From assembly GCA_015039365.1 (NCBI GenBank), contig WION01000003.1, positions 496,001 to 560,000 of the forward strand: a stretch of DNA of 64,000 nucleotides, in the 5' to 3' direction. The DNA is from Amanita rubescens (Eukaryota > Basidiomycota > Agaricomycetes > Agaricales > Amanitaceae). The notes beneath the pieces were generated by a model, which worked only from the letters and a program-made list of their open reading frames with translations, made no database searches and had not been told where the DNA came from. Shown piece after piece: positions 36,193-47,992 of the stretch. Both the position numbers and the translations under genes were made by a program. Position 1 is the stretch's first letter, and each line of letters opens with the position of its first letter.

Positions 36193-38365
36193 TCATAGAT
36201 ATCCTACTGCCGTACCGACCGCAACCGCAACCGCCGCGGCCGCCACCCATATCCACTCCCGCCCTCTCGTCCTTCTCGTCCCCTCAACTAAATTGTAATC
36301 CCCCCACCGAGGTCGCCGAAGCATCCACCAGAACAGCGTCACCGGTCCAGGGAATGTCGTCACATTCTTCGTGTTCTTGTCGTTTCCAATATGGTAGAAT
36401 GAGTTGCACTCGGTCCACACCGACGTGCTTATTCGCTGCTGCACCCAGTTGTCGTATTCTGAGCACGCCTTCTCCTTCACCTCAAACGACTTCACTCGAT
36501 TATCAATGATGACCTTGACCATCTGCATGGCATAGTTGATCTGCGAACGTCCACTTATGTCATTATCTGATACACATGTCCATGCCTTTTCCATACCTGG
36601 ACCTCCTCTGTAAATATCACCGATGCGTGCCCGGTTGCAGTGTTTGGTCCCAGCAGATGGAACAGATTAGGAAATCCAGGCATGCACGTCCCGAGGTAGG
36701 CCGCTGCTCCGCCGTGTTGCTCATTAAATTCCGCAAACGTAAGCCCCTTGCTTCCGCGGATCGTCAATTCCGTAGTCACCTGAAAAGCTTATCAGTATCG
36801 ACTGACGGTTCGGCAGACTATCATCCCACAAGTGAGAAACCAGTTCCAAATATAATGACGTCCAATGGCACAATCTCTCCTGTCTTGAGTTTGATACCCT
36901 CTTGCACAATGCAATCGATCGACTCCCATCGGAGGTCGACATTTGGCTGATGTAGACACTCGAGGTAGCCGGGATCAACGATAATTCTTTTGCATCCCAC
37001 CGCTACCCAGGGTCGCGGGATGAGACATACATGCTTAAGGAACCATTCAACTCACAGAACGGTGGGATTAGCTTGTCCAGGTACTTCTTGGGCGCCTTGT
37101 GTTCAATATAGGCTGTGAACCCCTGTAACCAATGTCAATTTTATGCTTGAAACAAGTCGCATAATACGACGTACGCGACGCGCGAGCCAAATAAATATCT
37201 TGTTGCTCTTATTGTGCCTGAATATCAAAGACGAGAAATCTGCCTGAGCCACAATTACTAGCCTTCCACTTGAGATTTGAATTGATGCAAACCCTGGCCA
37301 TAATGATATTCCTATGCAATCTCATTACAAAGGGAATGTTTGCAAAAACCCATTGAAGCCATGCCGGATAGAGGGTATTAGGCTATAGTCAAAGTCAACT
37401 GTCTATCCCATGTCATGGTCGGAGCAGCGGGACTCTTACTCGAGGTGAGTACCACTGCGGTGTACGAGCGAAATTCACCACCGTGGTGGAAGGATCCTTT
37501 GAAATCTCGGGAATAATCTGTGCACTGCCAATGATTTTTTAAAAACAGCTCCACATACGGGATATATCGACTTACGCCGAGCATCCATTGCCAATAACGC
37601 CAACTCGTTTGCCCATCAGGTCTATGTCGTGATTCCACTTTGCCGAGTGCCATGAGTTCCCATGAAATGAATCGATGCCTTGGATATCCTTTGGGTATGC
37701 AGGGGCAATAAAGCCACCGATGGCATAAAATATAACTTCGGCATCACTCTCGATCGTTTCGCCCGTGGCCGCATTCTCTACTTTAAGATGGTATCGCTGC
37801 GCCGTCGCGTCCCACTCGGCATACTTAACCAAGTGTCCGAATTTCGTGCGAGACTCGAGTTTATACTTGTGCCAGAGGTTCACCCAGTAAGCCTGTATTT
37901 CGGGCTGGCCCACGTAGTACGACGACCAATTTGGGTTCAATTCAGTTGAGAGACTATACCAATGACCAGGTACATCCGAGCCACATCCCTTTTTACCACG
38001 TAAGACATCGTCGCAAAAAGTTTACATGACGAAAAAGCATACCGGGTATGTGTTATCCTGCCAGATTTTTCAGCAACGCTTGCAAAATCAACCAGTTTAC
38101 GTACGCGCCAAGTACCACCGACAGCATTTGCCTTCTCATATATCTTCCCAGGATTTGGATTAACGCATAGCGAGCGGTCAGCAGCTCTGCAGACTTACAA
38201 CGAAATTGTCAAAGTTGAGCTGTGTTTTCAAAGCTATGGCAGCGGATATTCCGGCCAACCTGATCCCATCAATGTTGGAATCGCCGGGCGCAACGCTAAG
38301 ATAGAACAAAGTACATACCCAGCTCCAATGATAGCAACAGTAGGTGTTTGAACACTACTAGACAT
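36193..38365 (-). CDS. FAD-dependent monooxygenase, Baeyer-Villiger type, with C-terminal membrane helix
   Basis: Likely a class B flavoprotein monooxygenase acting on a small hydrophobic ketone or similar compound. The ATG at 38365 opens MSSSVQTPTVAIIGAG, the FAD-binding Rossmann motif, interrupted by an intron right after it. Then a GGTW-like segment (near 38100) and LNPNWSSYYVGQPEIQAYWV follow. The Baeyer-Villiger fingerprint FxGxxxHxxxW is present as FHGNSWHSAKW (about 37640), followed by N rather than P or D. The NADPH Rossmann motif is GKRVGVIGNGCSA. The C-terminal portion ends with WIWVAAAAVAVAVGTAVGYL and a stop at 36193-36195, a hydrophobic helix that may anchor it to a membrane. Introns between 36.9 and 37.4 kb were not all fixed. 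The substrate is unknown; no secondary-metabolite cluster surrounds it. Confidence 0.85.
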
Positions 38366-38816
38366 GTTGGTGGTACTTGGTTAGGGCCGGAGAATGTTAT
38401 TAGCTGCCATGCCCTGCTGTGCCTCTCCGACTCGGTTGAATGTCATTATGTAATATACGGACATCATCAATCACGGCATCATATCGGCACACATCCCCAT
38501 ATGCCATTTCTAAAGCACACGTTTATTATCGATTCACCGATACACAGACAGCGAACAAAGGCAAAACAACTACTGGCCATCGAGGGCAGGGGCAGCGCAG
38601 AAACATACTGGTATGTGCACAAACATGAGCTAGGAATTGAAATACACTCCAACGAAGCATTAATGAGTATAGTAACAATGTACAAATTGCAATTATATGC
38701 CATTAGCGGAACTCAAAGCCTGAACTTGATCGCTCAGGAACGTGAGTTAATGAGAGTTGTTGATATCTGAACAGAATTAAAAGTTAAACCGGAGAAACTA
38801 GGACACAAGTAACAAC
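38366..38816. other. Intergenic region without recognised gene
   Basis: About 450 bp upstream of the monooxygenase start and downstream of the GID4 stop. Frames on the plus strand here resemble no family and lack splice support. It should contain the monooxygenase promoter and GID4 3' untranslated sequence. Confidence 0.5.
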
Positions 38817-40093
38817 TTACGGTTCCGAATTTTGATGGTAGTAGAAGCCATTCATTGTGGCGATGGGTGTACTGATGGGAGCCATCGAAGGTGAGCGACC
38901 CCTACGACGGCTTGCATTCCGTCGATTCCGTCGAGGAGACGAAGGTGTCGTCTCGGCACTGGCTGGATCTGGCGCTGAGGGACCGGAGTACGGCGCATGA
39001 TTAGGAAGGGGATTGAAATCGACGCAGACGTAGTAAAAGCCTACAAATCGACGTTACTTCCAGATCTTCGATCTCTAAAGACTACAAAGACGCACCTGCG
39101 AAGCTGGCGCCACTAATATCATGTACACGATGATCCGGAACCAAGAAGCGTTCTTTCCATCGCATGAAGACGGCACCCCTCTCCCGGTCTGCCATGGTGA
39201 GCAGGGGTTGTTTGAGCTCATGTTTGACATGTTTGAAGGCAGGGAAGCGGGACCAATGGACCATGTCATCCTGTTCAGAGGCGCCCCAGTTTTGTGTTAG
39301 GAAACCGTAGCGGTTTCCGATGATTTCGGCATCGAAGAAAGTGGTCAATTCTGGCCAGTCATCTGTAAGGCCACGAATGCGGAGGTAGCCACATAAGAAT
39401 GACGAAGCAAAATCAACGTCCTAAGCAAGTTAGAGGACCTTTGCCTGCTGGGAGAGCTGGGAGCCGTACCACAACGGTAACTGCGACGTCGTAGCTACTT
39501 CTGCCGCTCTTTTGTGTTCCAACGAAGGTGGCACCTGGATATAGACAGTGATGTGTTGAGGTTCGAACGCGCAACCGCGTGATGTCGACCATTGGATCGG
39601 GGATCGTGCATTTTTGACGTCTAGAGTCGATTGCTGTGGAGGGTGTCGAGTGTTGAGCAGAGCTGTGGGTTGGGGGAGGTGCAGGTGCGGAGACGCTGTT
39701 GGTGATACACGACAGGGTTGGTTTTCTAATTGATTTTGAGGAAGGGTCGGAGGGGCGGATGGCGTCCGGTATTCGGTGGTTTATGGCATCGCCTAGCAGG
39801 ATGGAGTCTTCGGAGTCTGGCATCGGCCTCGTGCTCGGCGCGAGAGGGGAACCATCGCGGGACTGGGAACGTGGGAAAGCGAGGGCGAGGTCGATGCGGT
39901 TGTCGGAGGTGAGAACGGAGTCTCTAGGCGACGACAGCAAGAGTTCTCGGCAAGTTGGACAGACGAAAGCGCCTGGCCCTGGAAGACCTGGAGCATCAAG
40001 GGTAGAAAGACATTTTGCACACACGGGCTGTTGTTGGGAAGGTTGGTCAAGGGGAAGAGGGTCGTGGACTAGGAGAAGGGGATGAGCAGGCAT
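38817..40093 (-). CDS. GID4: GID complex substrate receptor Gid4 (Vid24)
   Basis: The receptor of the GID/CTLH ubiquitin ligase, which recognises N-terminal proline degrons on gluconeogenic enzymes. The ATG at 40093 opens MPAHPLLLVHDPLPLDQP; a Cys pair region (CAKC...CPTC) and a long disordered Ser/Pro segment come first. The conserved beta-barrel begins about TRLRVRTSTHHCLYPGATFV and continues with SGRSSYDVAVTVV, LCGYLRIRGLTDDWPELTTF, AEIIGNRYGFLTQNWGASEQ, DMVHWSRFPAFK and MRWKERFLVPDHRVHDISGA, then SFAGFYYVCVDF. A Ser/Arg-rich tail ends HQNSEP, stop at 38817-38819. The N-terminal extension with two CxxC pairs is unusual compared with yeast Gid4. The stop codon of the MFS gene is 103 bp upstream. 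Confidence 0.92.
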
Positions 40094-40196
40094 GGAGGCT
40101 GAGAGCAGAAGTGGCAGCACGTGGATCGCACCCCCTGCCTTCGCGTCACCCCCGACCCCGGACACTTTACCCCACACACTACGATTACATTCTATT

Positions 40197-42960
40197 CTAC
40201 GTACATGTTTCTTCAATCTCTTTTTTTTCAGGTAGACGAACCCCCTCTATCGTCTTCACGTCATCATCCACTTCCAATTTTTCCTTTTCATCCACTTTAT
40301 TTTCTACGTCACCTTGACGAACAATCCGACGCTTCAGAGTATATTCTCGGATGAACAGCACTGGAATCCGGCCATCAGCATTAGCGATCAATATCCGCTT
40401 GTCGATCCACGCACCTAGGATGAAGCTAACACCGACGAATGGTGTCATAACCAACCAAACTACACCGATAGAATCGCTTAGAGCCTGTATCAACGGCTTC
40501 CGCGTAGCTTCCTTTTCCGGAGCGTTAGAATATATCAAACGCAGCCGAAATCACCTACAGGCATGAGCCCGAGAGTTGGTACAATTTCACCAAGTGTCGC
40601 CGCAGACGTATTTAAATCTAGACCTGGGATCTGTGATATCTTTTTCTGTGCGATACTTGTGAATATGGCTTGACCAATCGATACGCCGATAGTACCGCCA
40701 AGGGTCCTACACAGCCTTAGTACCCGGACAAATGACGTGAGGTATCAGTACCTAATGAAGCTAAAGGCGCCTGTACTAGTGGCCATGTCTTGAAGAGGCA
40801 TAGCGGCTTGTAAGCCGATCAGCGGTACCTGTGTCAGGTCAGCAAAGGTAACCCTACATAATCAAGCCCCACGCACTTGGAACAAGTTACCGAGACCAAC
40901 AGCCGCAATCAAAGGGAACAAAACCTTTTCTGCCCTGGATCACCGCTCAGTCAACGATGACGACATGAGTTCGTCAGGACATACGTGCTCGAGTTGGCAC
41001 CTAGTCTCGTCATAAGGCCCATCCCAATAGTGAAAACCGCAAATGCAATTTGTATGATGAAGCGATATTTCCCGATGCGCGCCACAATTACGCCGGACAC
41101 AGCGGACATTAAAGCAGACCCCAAGGAAAAGGGAAGCATTCTGATCGACAGTCAATTTCTCACAAACGTAACATCCAGGGAATGCTCACTCTACACCCGC
41201 CATAGTAGCAGAAGCTCCGAGAACTTGGTAATAAAATGGGAGATAATAAACTCCTAAAAAGCGTTGTCTCATGACCGAATGTAAATGCTCTATTGCCCTT
41301 ACCTGCGAAGAAAGCGATAGCGTGGAAAAAGTTGGTGAGAAGTATGATGGTCGTTGTTCGCGTCTACCCTAGTATTAGAAAATGAGGATCCAAGATCCGA
41401 CAGGACTACCTTAAACAGCCTTGGCGGGATGACAGGTGACCGCTTGGTATACAGCTCGTTTACACAGCCTGCAAGCAGCAAAACACCGCCGACAACAATG
41501 AGACTTATTGTCTCCGCAGATGACCCTAGGCAGCAAATTAGATGGAGAATCTCCAATATCGATCGGACTAACAGCTCGTTTCGCTGGCACTGAATCCGAT
41601 GAGTAGACAGATGACACCGGCCACCAGCAAGAACAACCCGACGAAGTCGAACTCAGCCGCGTGTTGCCGCCAAGGCCGACCTTGGTGTGGGTTGAGATTC
41701 AAGAACAAGAACAGGAGCAAAACAGAAAGGCCGCCTGTCGGTCTACAAAGGGAACAACTATCAGTTGTAAGAATGTCCGTGCATTCATCGGGACGAACAA
41801 ATTGATAAAAAAACACCTGTCATTTTGTCAGAAAGTACACATAAGAGTAAAATAAAGCTGTACCATCTCCATGTCACATGGTCAGTGAAGGCCTAAGATT
41901 AGATGTTAGGATGATGACGACTTGATATTCCGCTCTTACCCCTCCAATCAAAGGTCCAATGACACTGAAAATAGCAGGTTGGCATGAGATTTTAGTAAGC
42001 ATTGTACAACATACCTAGCAACACCCCATGTTGTCCCAAGCAAGCCGGAGTACTTGCCTCGTCTATACAATGGGTCAGAATCAAGCTCACGACATGTTAT
42101 CATACTTACTCCTCTAGAGATACAATATCGCTGATAGTGATATTGACCTAGAACACATTCAGCTTTATCCGCATGCATATTTATTTAAATAGATACGGAC
42201 GAGTTGTATGATTCCACCGCAGCCCATGCCCTGAATCGCGCGAGCTACGATTAACCATGTCTGAACGAGAGTCAGCAGGGCGAAAAAACTCTCACGATAA
42301 TCTTACCATGTTTTGGGCCGCTCCACATAATGCTGAACCGATCTACAAGGAGTCAGGTGAACGGAACTTTCAGAAGCGAGCCTGACAAGGAACGCACCAG
42401 AAAAACGATTATAGACGCATACAAGATTGGCTTCCTTCCAATTAAGTCGGACAGTTTGCCATAGAGGGGTGATAAACTAATCAAAGATTGTTGGTTCCTT
42501 GCCGCGGAGCCGAGATAAACCTTACCTTGCGGCAGCAAGTAGATATGCACTATGGAAATATGCACGTCTCAGAAAATGATGTGATATTGAGCAGGAGCCT
42601 TGGTTACCTTCCGACCCAACTGTAGTTTTGTCCTCCCCCGAGTTTCGCTACGATTGTTGGCAAAGCCGTAGCAACGATTGTCTATGGAGAAGGCAGAATT
42701 AGTTATATCCTGATTGTGGACATAGAGATAGCTGAAGCTGACCTGATCGAGAGCCGCAAGGAAGGTGGCGAGCATAAGACTAAAGCAAACCTGTCGCAGG
42801 AATAGAAGTTAACAGTGGGATCGAATACAGCGGGTAATAAAAAACGGACCAAGGGCAACCGATTCTCGGGAAGATGGTGAGTTTCGTTTGCCTTCCATGA
42901 AGCCCCCGGCTGGTGCTTGGCGGTAGGTATCTCCTCGATGGTATTTTGGTCTGAAGACAT
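40197..42960 (-). CDS. MFS multidrug-type transporter (DHA2, 14 helices)
   Basis: A proton-coupled exporter of the drug:H+ antiporter-2 family. From MSSDQNTIEEIPTAKHQPG (42960) a hydrophilic N-terminus leads into LMLATFLAALDQTIVATALP, the DHA2 motif, then LSPLYGKLSDLIGRKPILYA (motif A), ARAIQGMGCGGIIQL, and SLEERGKYSGLLGTTWG with [20 protein letters not shown] (motif C region). Further helices include FVGLFLLVAGVICLLIGFSA, ETISLIVVGGVLLLAGCVNE, FHAIAFFAGVYYLPLYYQVL and FIRTLGGTIGVSIGQAIFTS. The final membrane segment is VVWLVMTPFVGVSFILGAWI, with an acidic/Lys-rich C-terminal tail and a stop at 40197-40199. About a dozen short introns are present. The substrate cannot be told from sequence. 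Confidence 0.92.
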
Positions 42961-43460
42961 GGCGAAAAAAATCCGGGCAAGGTAGAAGATCCGGAGAGTG
43001 CAAAACGCTTATGATGGAGAAAGCCTGGAGCTGACTCAACAGTTGTTAAGAAGATAATACCGATTCATGGCCTTTAAAAAGGCTGCCAAAAATCGTAACG
43101 GGACATGTTTGCCGATATGCCGCTAGGACATCGCGCAAGGCACATGATGCGTCGGCTTGAGTACCCGATTCAGGAGGATTCAGGTTCAGCCTCGCTCGGA
43201 TAACTGATTTCGTTAGCTCGCTCGTACCTCCGCGCAGTCGCGGCCCGAGCGGGTTGTTGTGCCTGTCGTTCTATGCAAAAGCGACCAATTTCTGGTAAAG
43301 GCGCCGTGTTGCAGGTGCCGTTTAGCATTATTAGTACAGGAATACCATGTTTACTGGTTGAATTTCCTCTTTCGGTAATAGCTAGCGTCATCCCAAACTT
43401 TATCTGACTCCACAACTTTTTTCTACAACTCACCTTCACCTCCTCCTCTGCATTTTCGTA
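42961..43460. promoter_or_regulatory. Divergent intergenic region between MFS transporter and Ran
   Basis: A 500-bp gap between two outward-facing starts. The last 60 bp before the Ran ATG are pyrimidine-rich (tttttctacaactcaccttcacctcctcctctgc in part), a feature common near transcription starts of highly expressed fungal genes. No RNA gene or repeat was seen. Confidence 0.45.
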
Positions 43461-44539
43461 ATGACTGAACAGCAACCAGCAGTCGCTACATTCAAGCTTG
43501 TACTCGGTATGTGCACTTTACACTACTGCACGATTTTCATATCGTCCTGACTCATTCATTTTTCATTGACTGATCGATTCGCGATTTCAACTGTCCTGCG
43601 TAATTTGCTCGCCCCCCCTTGCTGTATCTGCTTTGGCGATGGATCCTAATACTTCACAGTTGGTGATGGAGGTACAGGCAAGACGACTTTCGTCAAGGTA
43701 GGGCGTGCCTCTCCCTGTGATTCCACCTGCGATCTTGTGCTGATCCCACCGAATAGCGTCACTTGACTGGAGAGTTTGAGAAGAAGTACATCGGTGTGCA
43801 TCTCTTCTGCCTTTCAGCCTGCACACGAGCGGTGTACGCTAATTCACTTACAGCTACCCTTGGTGTCGAGGTGCATCCTCTGACATTCTCAACCAACTTC
43901 GGTACCATCTGTTTCAACGTCTGGGATACAGCCGGCCAAGAGAAGTTTGGAGGACTCCGTGATGGATACTACATTCAAGGCCAATGTGGTATCATCATGT
44001 TCGACGTGACATCTCGAATTACCTACAAAAACGTACCAAATTGGCACCGCGATCTGGAGCGTGTTTGTGAAAAGATTCCCATTGTTCTTTGCGGGAACAA
44101 AGTTGATGTCAAGGTACTAATTTACTGCTCTGAACCATTCACGTTGTTGACAACCAAGTCAGGAGCGGAAAGTAAAGACAGGCTCTGTGACCTTCCATAG
44201 AAAAAAGAACCTGCAATATTTTGAAATCTCGGCCAAATCCAACTACAACTTCGAGAAGCCTTTCTTGTGGCTTGCGAGGAAACTTGTTGGGTTAGTCCTG
44301 TTTATGACCGTGGCCAATTCTTTGCTGATGTAATGTAGTAACCCGACCTTGAACTTCGTCGCTGCTCCAGCTCTCGCCCCTGCAGAAGTTGTTGTGGATC
44401 AGAATTTGATGAAGCAGTATGCGCTTGAGTTGGAGGCGGTTCGTTTATATCTGTTTGAATGTGATGTTGGCGCTGATTATATCTTTTTCCTTAGGCTGAA
44501 GCTGTTCCTCTCCCGGAAAATGAGGACGAGGAATTCTGA
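43461..44539 (+). CDS. GSP1: Ran GTPase (Gsp1/Spi1)
   Basis: The nuclear transport GTPase that gives direction to importin and exportin cargo and aids spindle and envelope assembly. Six short exons give [57 protein letters not shown], then [30 protein letters not shown], and [20 protein letters not shown]. The C-terminus reads [31 protein letters not shown] and DEEF, the acidic switch tail of Ran, with a stop at 44537-44539. G1 to G5 motifs are complete and the effector region is Ran-specific. The first intron falls inside the P-loop strand, right after VL. Confidence 0.97.
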
Positions 44540-44791
44540 TGCGTCTATTTTCATCGTTTCGCCACTTTTTCTTATGTGCTTTTTTCCTACCTGTGACTTG
44601 TATCGTTTCAAAGATAGCGCGCATCCTTCATAAATACACACACGTCTGCACGTCAACAAAGATTTTTTTTCACCCTATGCTACTCCTGTGGACTCTCGCA
44701 GATAGTCGATATCGTCAGTATGATTGCAAGTTAGATATGACATTAGATGCTGCTACGATATTGACATACTACGCGGATTGGTCAGTACTAT

Positions 44792-46788
44792 CTACAATCT
44801 GTCCAGAATCATTTGTAGAGCAAATTTTTGAAGGTCTGTCAGCTGAAGATTTGGTTGCCCGTTGAATGGTTTGACTCGGTCTTGTTTCGCCAATTGGCTC
44901 AGAGTGATTAATGCTTGATCTGTTTTGATTCCTACTGTCATGAATGCGGGTAGAAGTTCTTCCGAACCGTGTGACGCCAAAAGATGCTGTAATCTCTGGC
45001 CGACTAAACGATGGTCCGGCGGATGGTGAGCAGGGCATGTGCTTAGAGTGATGCCCGGATATGGGTAGGCTTGGTTGATAGGAGGAGAATCTACTTCAGG
45101 GCTCATGGCGCTGCCAGAAACCGGACCATGGGTCTACGGCAGTCAGAATGAATGATTTGTTATCATCAGGATCTATGTGAGAGTCTTACGATATGCCGTT
45201 CATCTTGACGTTTTATAGTCGTGGGTGGATCACTCGGTAATAGTCCGATGCCACCACGTAGTTTGCGTCTCAAATAAAATTTGATTGCCCAGTTATTCTC
45301 TTCAGGCCCAGCCTCTTGGTACAACCTCATGACCGGCCATTCATTGTAAACCTTTGGGGCAAAGTCAATCCAAAAGACATACAACGATCACACCAGGTGC
45401 GCGCACCGTCTGGAAAAACTGGATCCACCACTGATTATTTCTGTCCGATGATGCTTGTTCGCATTCTCCGTAAATCCGATCTATTGCTTGCTGGGATAGC
45501 GTTACGGACCCGTAAAAGATAAGAAGCAGCGATAAGACGAGCTTACAAGTATCTCTTCAAATTCTTGTACATTTTGAACGGTCGTCGCTTGCATCAATTC
45601 AGAGAGAGGTGTGTCTGGGGAAGTCAGGTGTTGTTCTACAGCTGGCGGAGGCTTGGGTATCGGATCATATGGACGTTCACGCCGGGATCTATTTGGTGGT
45701 CTGACAGAACTTCTGACGGAATTTGAATAGCTCGCACAAGGCCTGCTTGTCAGAAGCACAACCAGCCGTTGCTTATCCGCAGGTTTAACTTTATCAAAGC
45801 TAAGCGAATTGATGAAAGCAACGCAATCTGTTGGCGACCAGTTCAACACCATTAAAAGATGGCGATCATGTATAATTCCAATATAGTTCAAGATCGGAAT
45901 GAGGTCTTCTGCATCAGCAAAGAACTTGCGCAGTCTTTTACTGTGGTAAGGGGATATGGGAGGAAGAAAGGTACATGTGGTGCAAGGCGCTGGATAGTTC
46001 AACAGTGCTTGTGGCATCGACGGGCTGGGAACCGGCATCGGCAGGCTGGGCATCGGCAGGCTGGGCATCGACAGGCTGGGCATTGGCGGGCTGGGCATCG
46101 GCATGCTAGGCATCGACATGCTAGGCATCGAAGGGCTGGCTATTTGCTGTGCATGAACAGGGAGTGGCAAATCTCGTTGAGCAGGCGGCGAAATGCTGTT
46201 CCTCACGGGTACTTTCACATCTCGTTGACACTCATTTCCTGGACTGGCTAAAACTCTCCGGGAAGGAGGTGGCTTGCCTGCGTATTTGACTTTCTTAGAT
46301 AACATGGTGGCTCTTTCCGCACGAGCGAGTTGCCAGCGACGTTGAATCTGAATACACTGCGTCAGATCCTGCAATATCACGTACTAGCTTTGGTACCTTT
46401 GGGTCTCTCCTTAGGATGGAAAAATAGGCAAGTATGTGCCAATTACCCACGTATTTACCTCGCAATGGAAGTACGTTATTGACCTTTGAATGCTGGTCGT
46501 ACAAAAAGCTTCGATAAAACTGGATGATTTACCGTGCTAAGAAAATCGTCCCATTCCTCTGGCTTTTGTCGAGACTTTGCAACACAAGGCAGCTTGTGAA
46601 TAGCGTACTCTTCGATGACATCCTGCGAGAACCATTGATGCTTCAACGCGGAGGCGCGTAATGCAGCCTACCTTGAACAGGTCAAAATTTTCCTGGCTTA
46701 TTCCCATGAATTTTTTGAGATCGCCTTCCCGAACTCTGTCTATCCTTACATTCGGAGGACGCTGTATGACAGGCTGCGGTCCACTCAT
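44792..46788 (-). CDS. Unknown protein with Met-Pro-Ser repeat region
   Basis: I do not recognise this family. The ATG at 46788 opens MSGPQPVIQRPPNVRIDRVR, then KFMGISQENFDLFKDVIEEY, a small helical part, and a basic segment (RRWQLARAERATMLSKKVKY). The centre holds a Met/Pro/Ser repeat (MPSLPMPSLPMP and variants) encoded by a minisatellite. It is followed by a folded-looking segment: KRLRKFFADAEDLIPILNYI, HDRHLLMVLNWSPTDCVAFI, then a basic disordered stretch. Downstream exons contain FWIDFAPKVYNEWPVMRLYQ, ENNWAIKFYLRRKLRGGIG and a SAM-like helical end (LLASHGSEELLPAFMTVGI, ALQMILDRL), with a stop at 44792-44794. Exon joins near 45.1 and 46.4 kb are uncertain. It is probably a nuclear or cytoplasmic regulatory protein restricted to fungi. 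Confidence 0.65.
46012..46140. repeat. 15-bp coding minisatellite
   Basis: Roughly eight tandem 15-bp units like catcggcaggctggg with point variants (gcatcgacaggctgg, gcattggcgggctgg, gcatcggcatgctag). On the minus strand each unit encodes five residues such as M-P-S-L-P or M-P-S-M-S, so copy changes keep the frame. Confidence 0.9.
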
Positions 46789-46854
46789 ATTGATGGCGTA
46801 AGATCAAACGAAGATTACACGAAGTACATCTAATCAAGTACAAACAGGGATCAA

Positions 46855-47860
46855 TTAACAGAAGCGGTCGCTGCAATCCATCTGCATTACTAGCGTTCAA
46901 ACTTTGCGCGCAATACGACGCACCTCTTCAGCTTAGACCGGCGGTCGAGCATGGCCTCCGCTAGCCGGCCGTCCTTTTGTGCTCGCTTCAGCTGTACAAT
47001 AGTGTCAGCAACGCCATGTGTAATATCCCACATCCTACCTCTTTCTTGTCACCATTCGACACAACAATTCGACCTGCCCCCCAGGCTTGGTATGTTCGAC
47101 TGAGGCATGCGTTCAGTTTTTCCATATGCTTTTATCTTCGAAAAACGTACTTCAGACTTTCTTCCTCCAAATCTGGCTCAATCGTCGCAACGTTCCTCTT
47201 TTTCTTCTCTTCTTCATTGGCTTCCTTTTTATATTTATACTGGACTTTGACCCAAAAGCGTTCTCGAAATCCCACTTCTTCGCTATCTCCTCTGAGTTGC
47301 AATATACCGCCCGCGGCTTCGTCTACACCCAGATACTTCTCGTAGACGTTCATGAATGCAACCATGCCATCCGGCAGCAGCACCGGGGTCCACTCTTCTT
47401 GAGGTCCCCGAGCATCCCTATCAGCAGATACAAGGCCGTGAGTATCACACGATAGAAACTTTCCCTCCCCAGTACCCGTTCTCAAATTGATAGTGGGCGA
47501 ACCCGCAACCCGTGTCACAACCCATACTTGAGATACATCCGTCGGGACACGGGCTAATAACGAAGGCGGCTCTTCGTCCGTTTCGTCCGTTTTCTCCTTG
47601 TCCAACGTATGTAGAATAAGTCGATTAGCAGCTGCACTGTAGTTTATTGATATTGGAGAGGGGTCGAGTGGGTGGAAGATGAATGTGGGGCCCCTTATTT
47701 CAGACGCATCCTCAGGAAACACCCATGTTTCCAGGTCTTGCTCGTCTTCTCTTCTTTTGCTACTTCCAATCCCGCCCTCATCATCGGCGTCCCTCTTCCG
47801 TTTTTTCTTTGTCTTGTCGCCCTTGAATTTCAGTTTGGTCGATCGTACTTTGTTCGACAT
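46855..47860 (-). CDS. FRG1: FRG1-like protein
   Basis: Homologue of human FRG1, an actin- and RNA-binding nucleolar/spliceosome-associated protein with a fascin-like beta-trefoil. The start chosen is the ATG at 47860 (MSNKVRSTKLKFKGDKTKKK), the typical basic leader. The trefoil includes KFLSCDTHGLVSADRDARGP, EEWTPVLLPDGMVAFMNVYE and KYLGVDEAAGG. Splicing near 47150 and 46990 gives RTYQAWGAGRIVVSNGDKKE and LKRAQKDGRLAEAMLDRRSK, and a last 16-nt exon gives SDRFC with the stop at 46855-46857, paralleling the KADRYCK end of human FRG1. Without these joins the frame would stop at 47132. The divergent neighbour is RPL26 (132 bp). Confidence 0.9.
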
Positions 47861-47992
47861 GACGGCAGAGAATGTAAGTGACTTTGCACGTGACCCCCAC
47901 CTCACCGTGGGAATATTATACCAATTGATCACTCGCAAGCCCATCGCTGCCGCCGTCGATCTCAAGAAACCCGCAAGACCAAATGAAGTTCA

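Noticed and set aside
38348..38770. 140-codon plus-strand frame
   Set aside because: It begins over the monooxygenase first exon, shows no domain or codon pattern of its neighbours, and has no splice-supported extension.
39699..40085. 128-codon plus-strand frame rich in Arg, Gly and Glu
   Set aside because: Antisense of the disordered N-terminal half of GID4, whose conserved domain fixes the coding strand.
43170..43475. 101-codon minus-strand frame upstream of Ran
   Set aside because: It covers the pyrimidine-rich leader of Ran and has no recognisable motif.
45859..46251. 130-codon plus-strand frame with a Gly-His-Arg-Gln-Ala repeat
   Set aside because: This is the reverse reading of the 15-bp minisatellite inside the minus-strand gene at 44792-46788.
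47132..47965. FRG1 as one unspliced 277-codon frame
   Set aside because: The start upstream of 47860 is not conserved and the stop at 47132 lies in an intron; splicing recovers the family's C-terminus to 46855.
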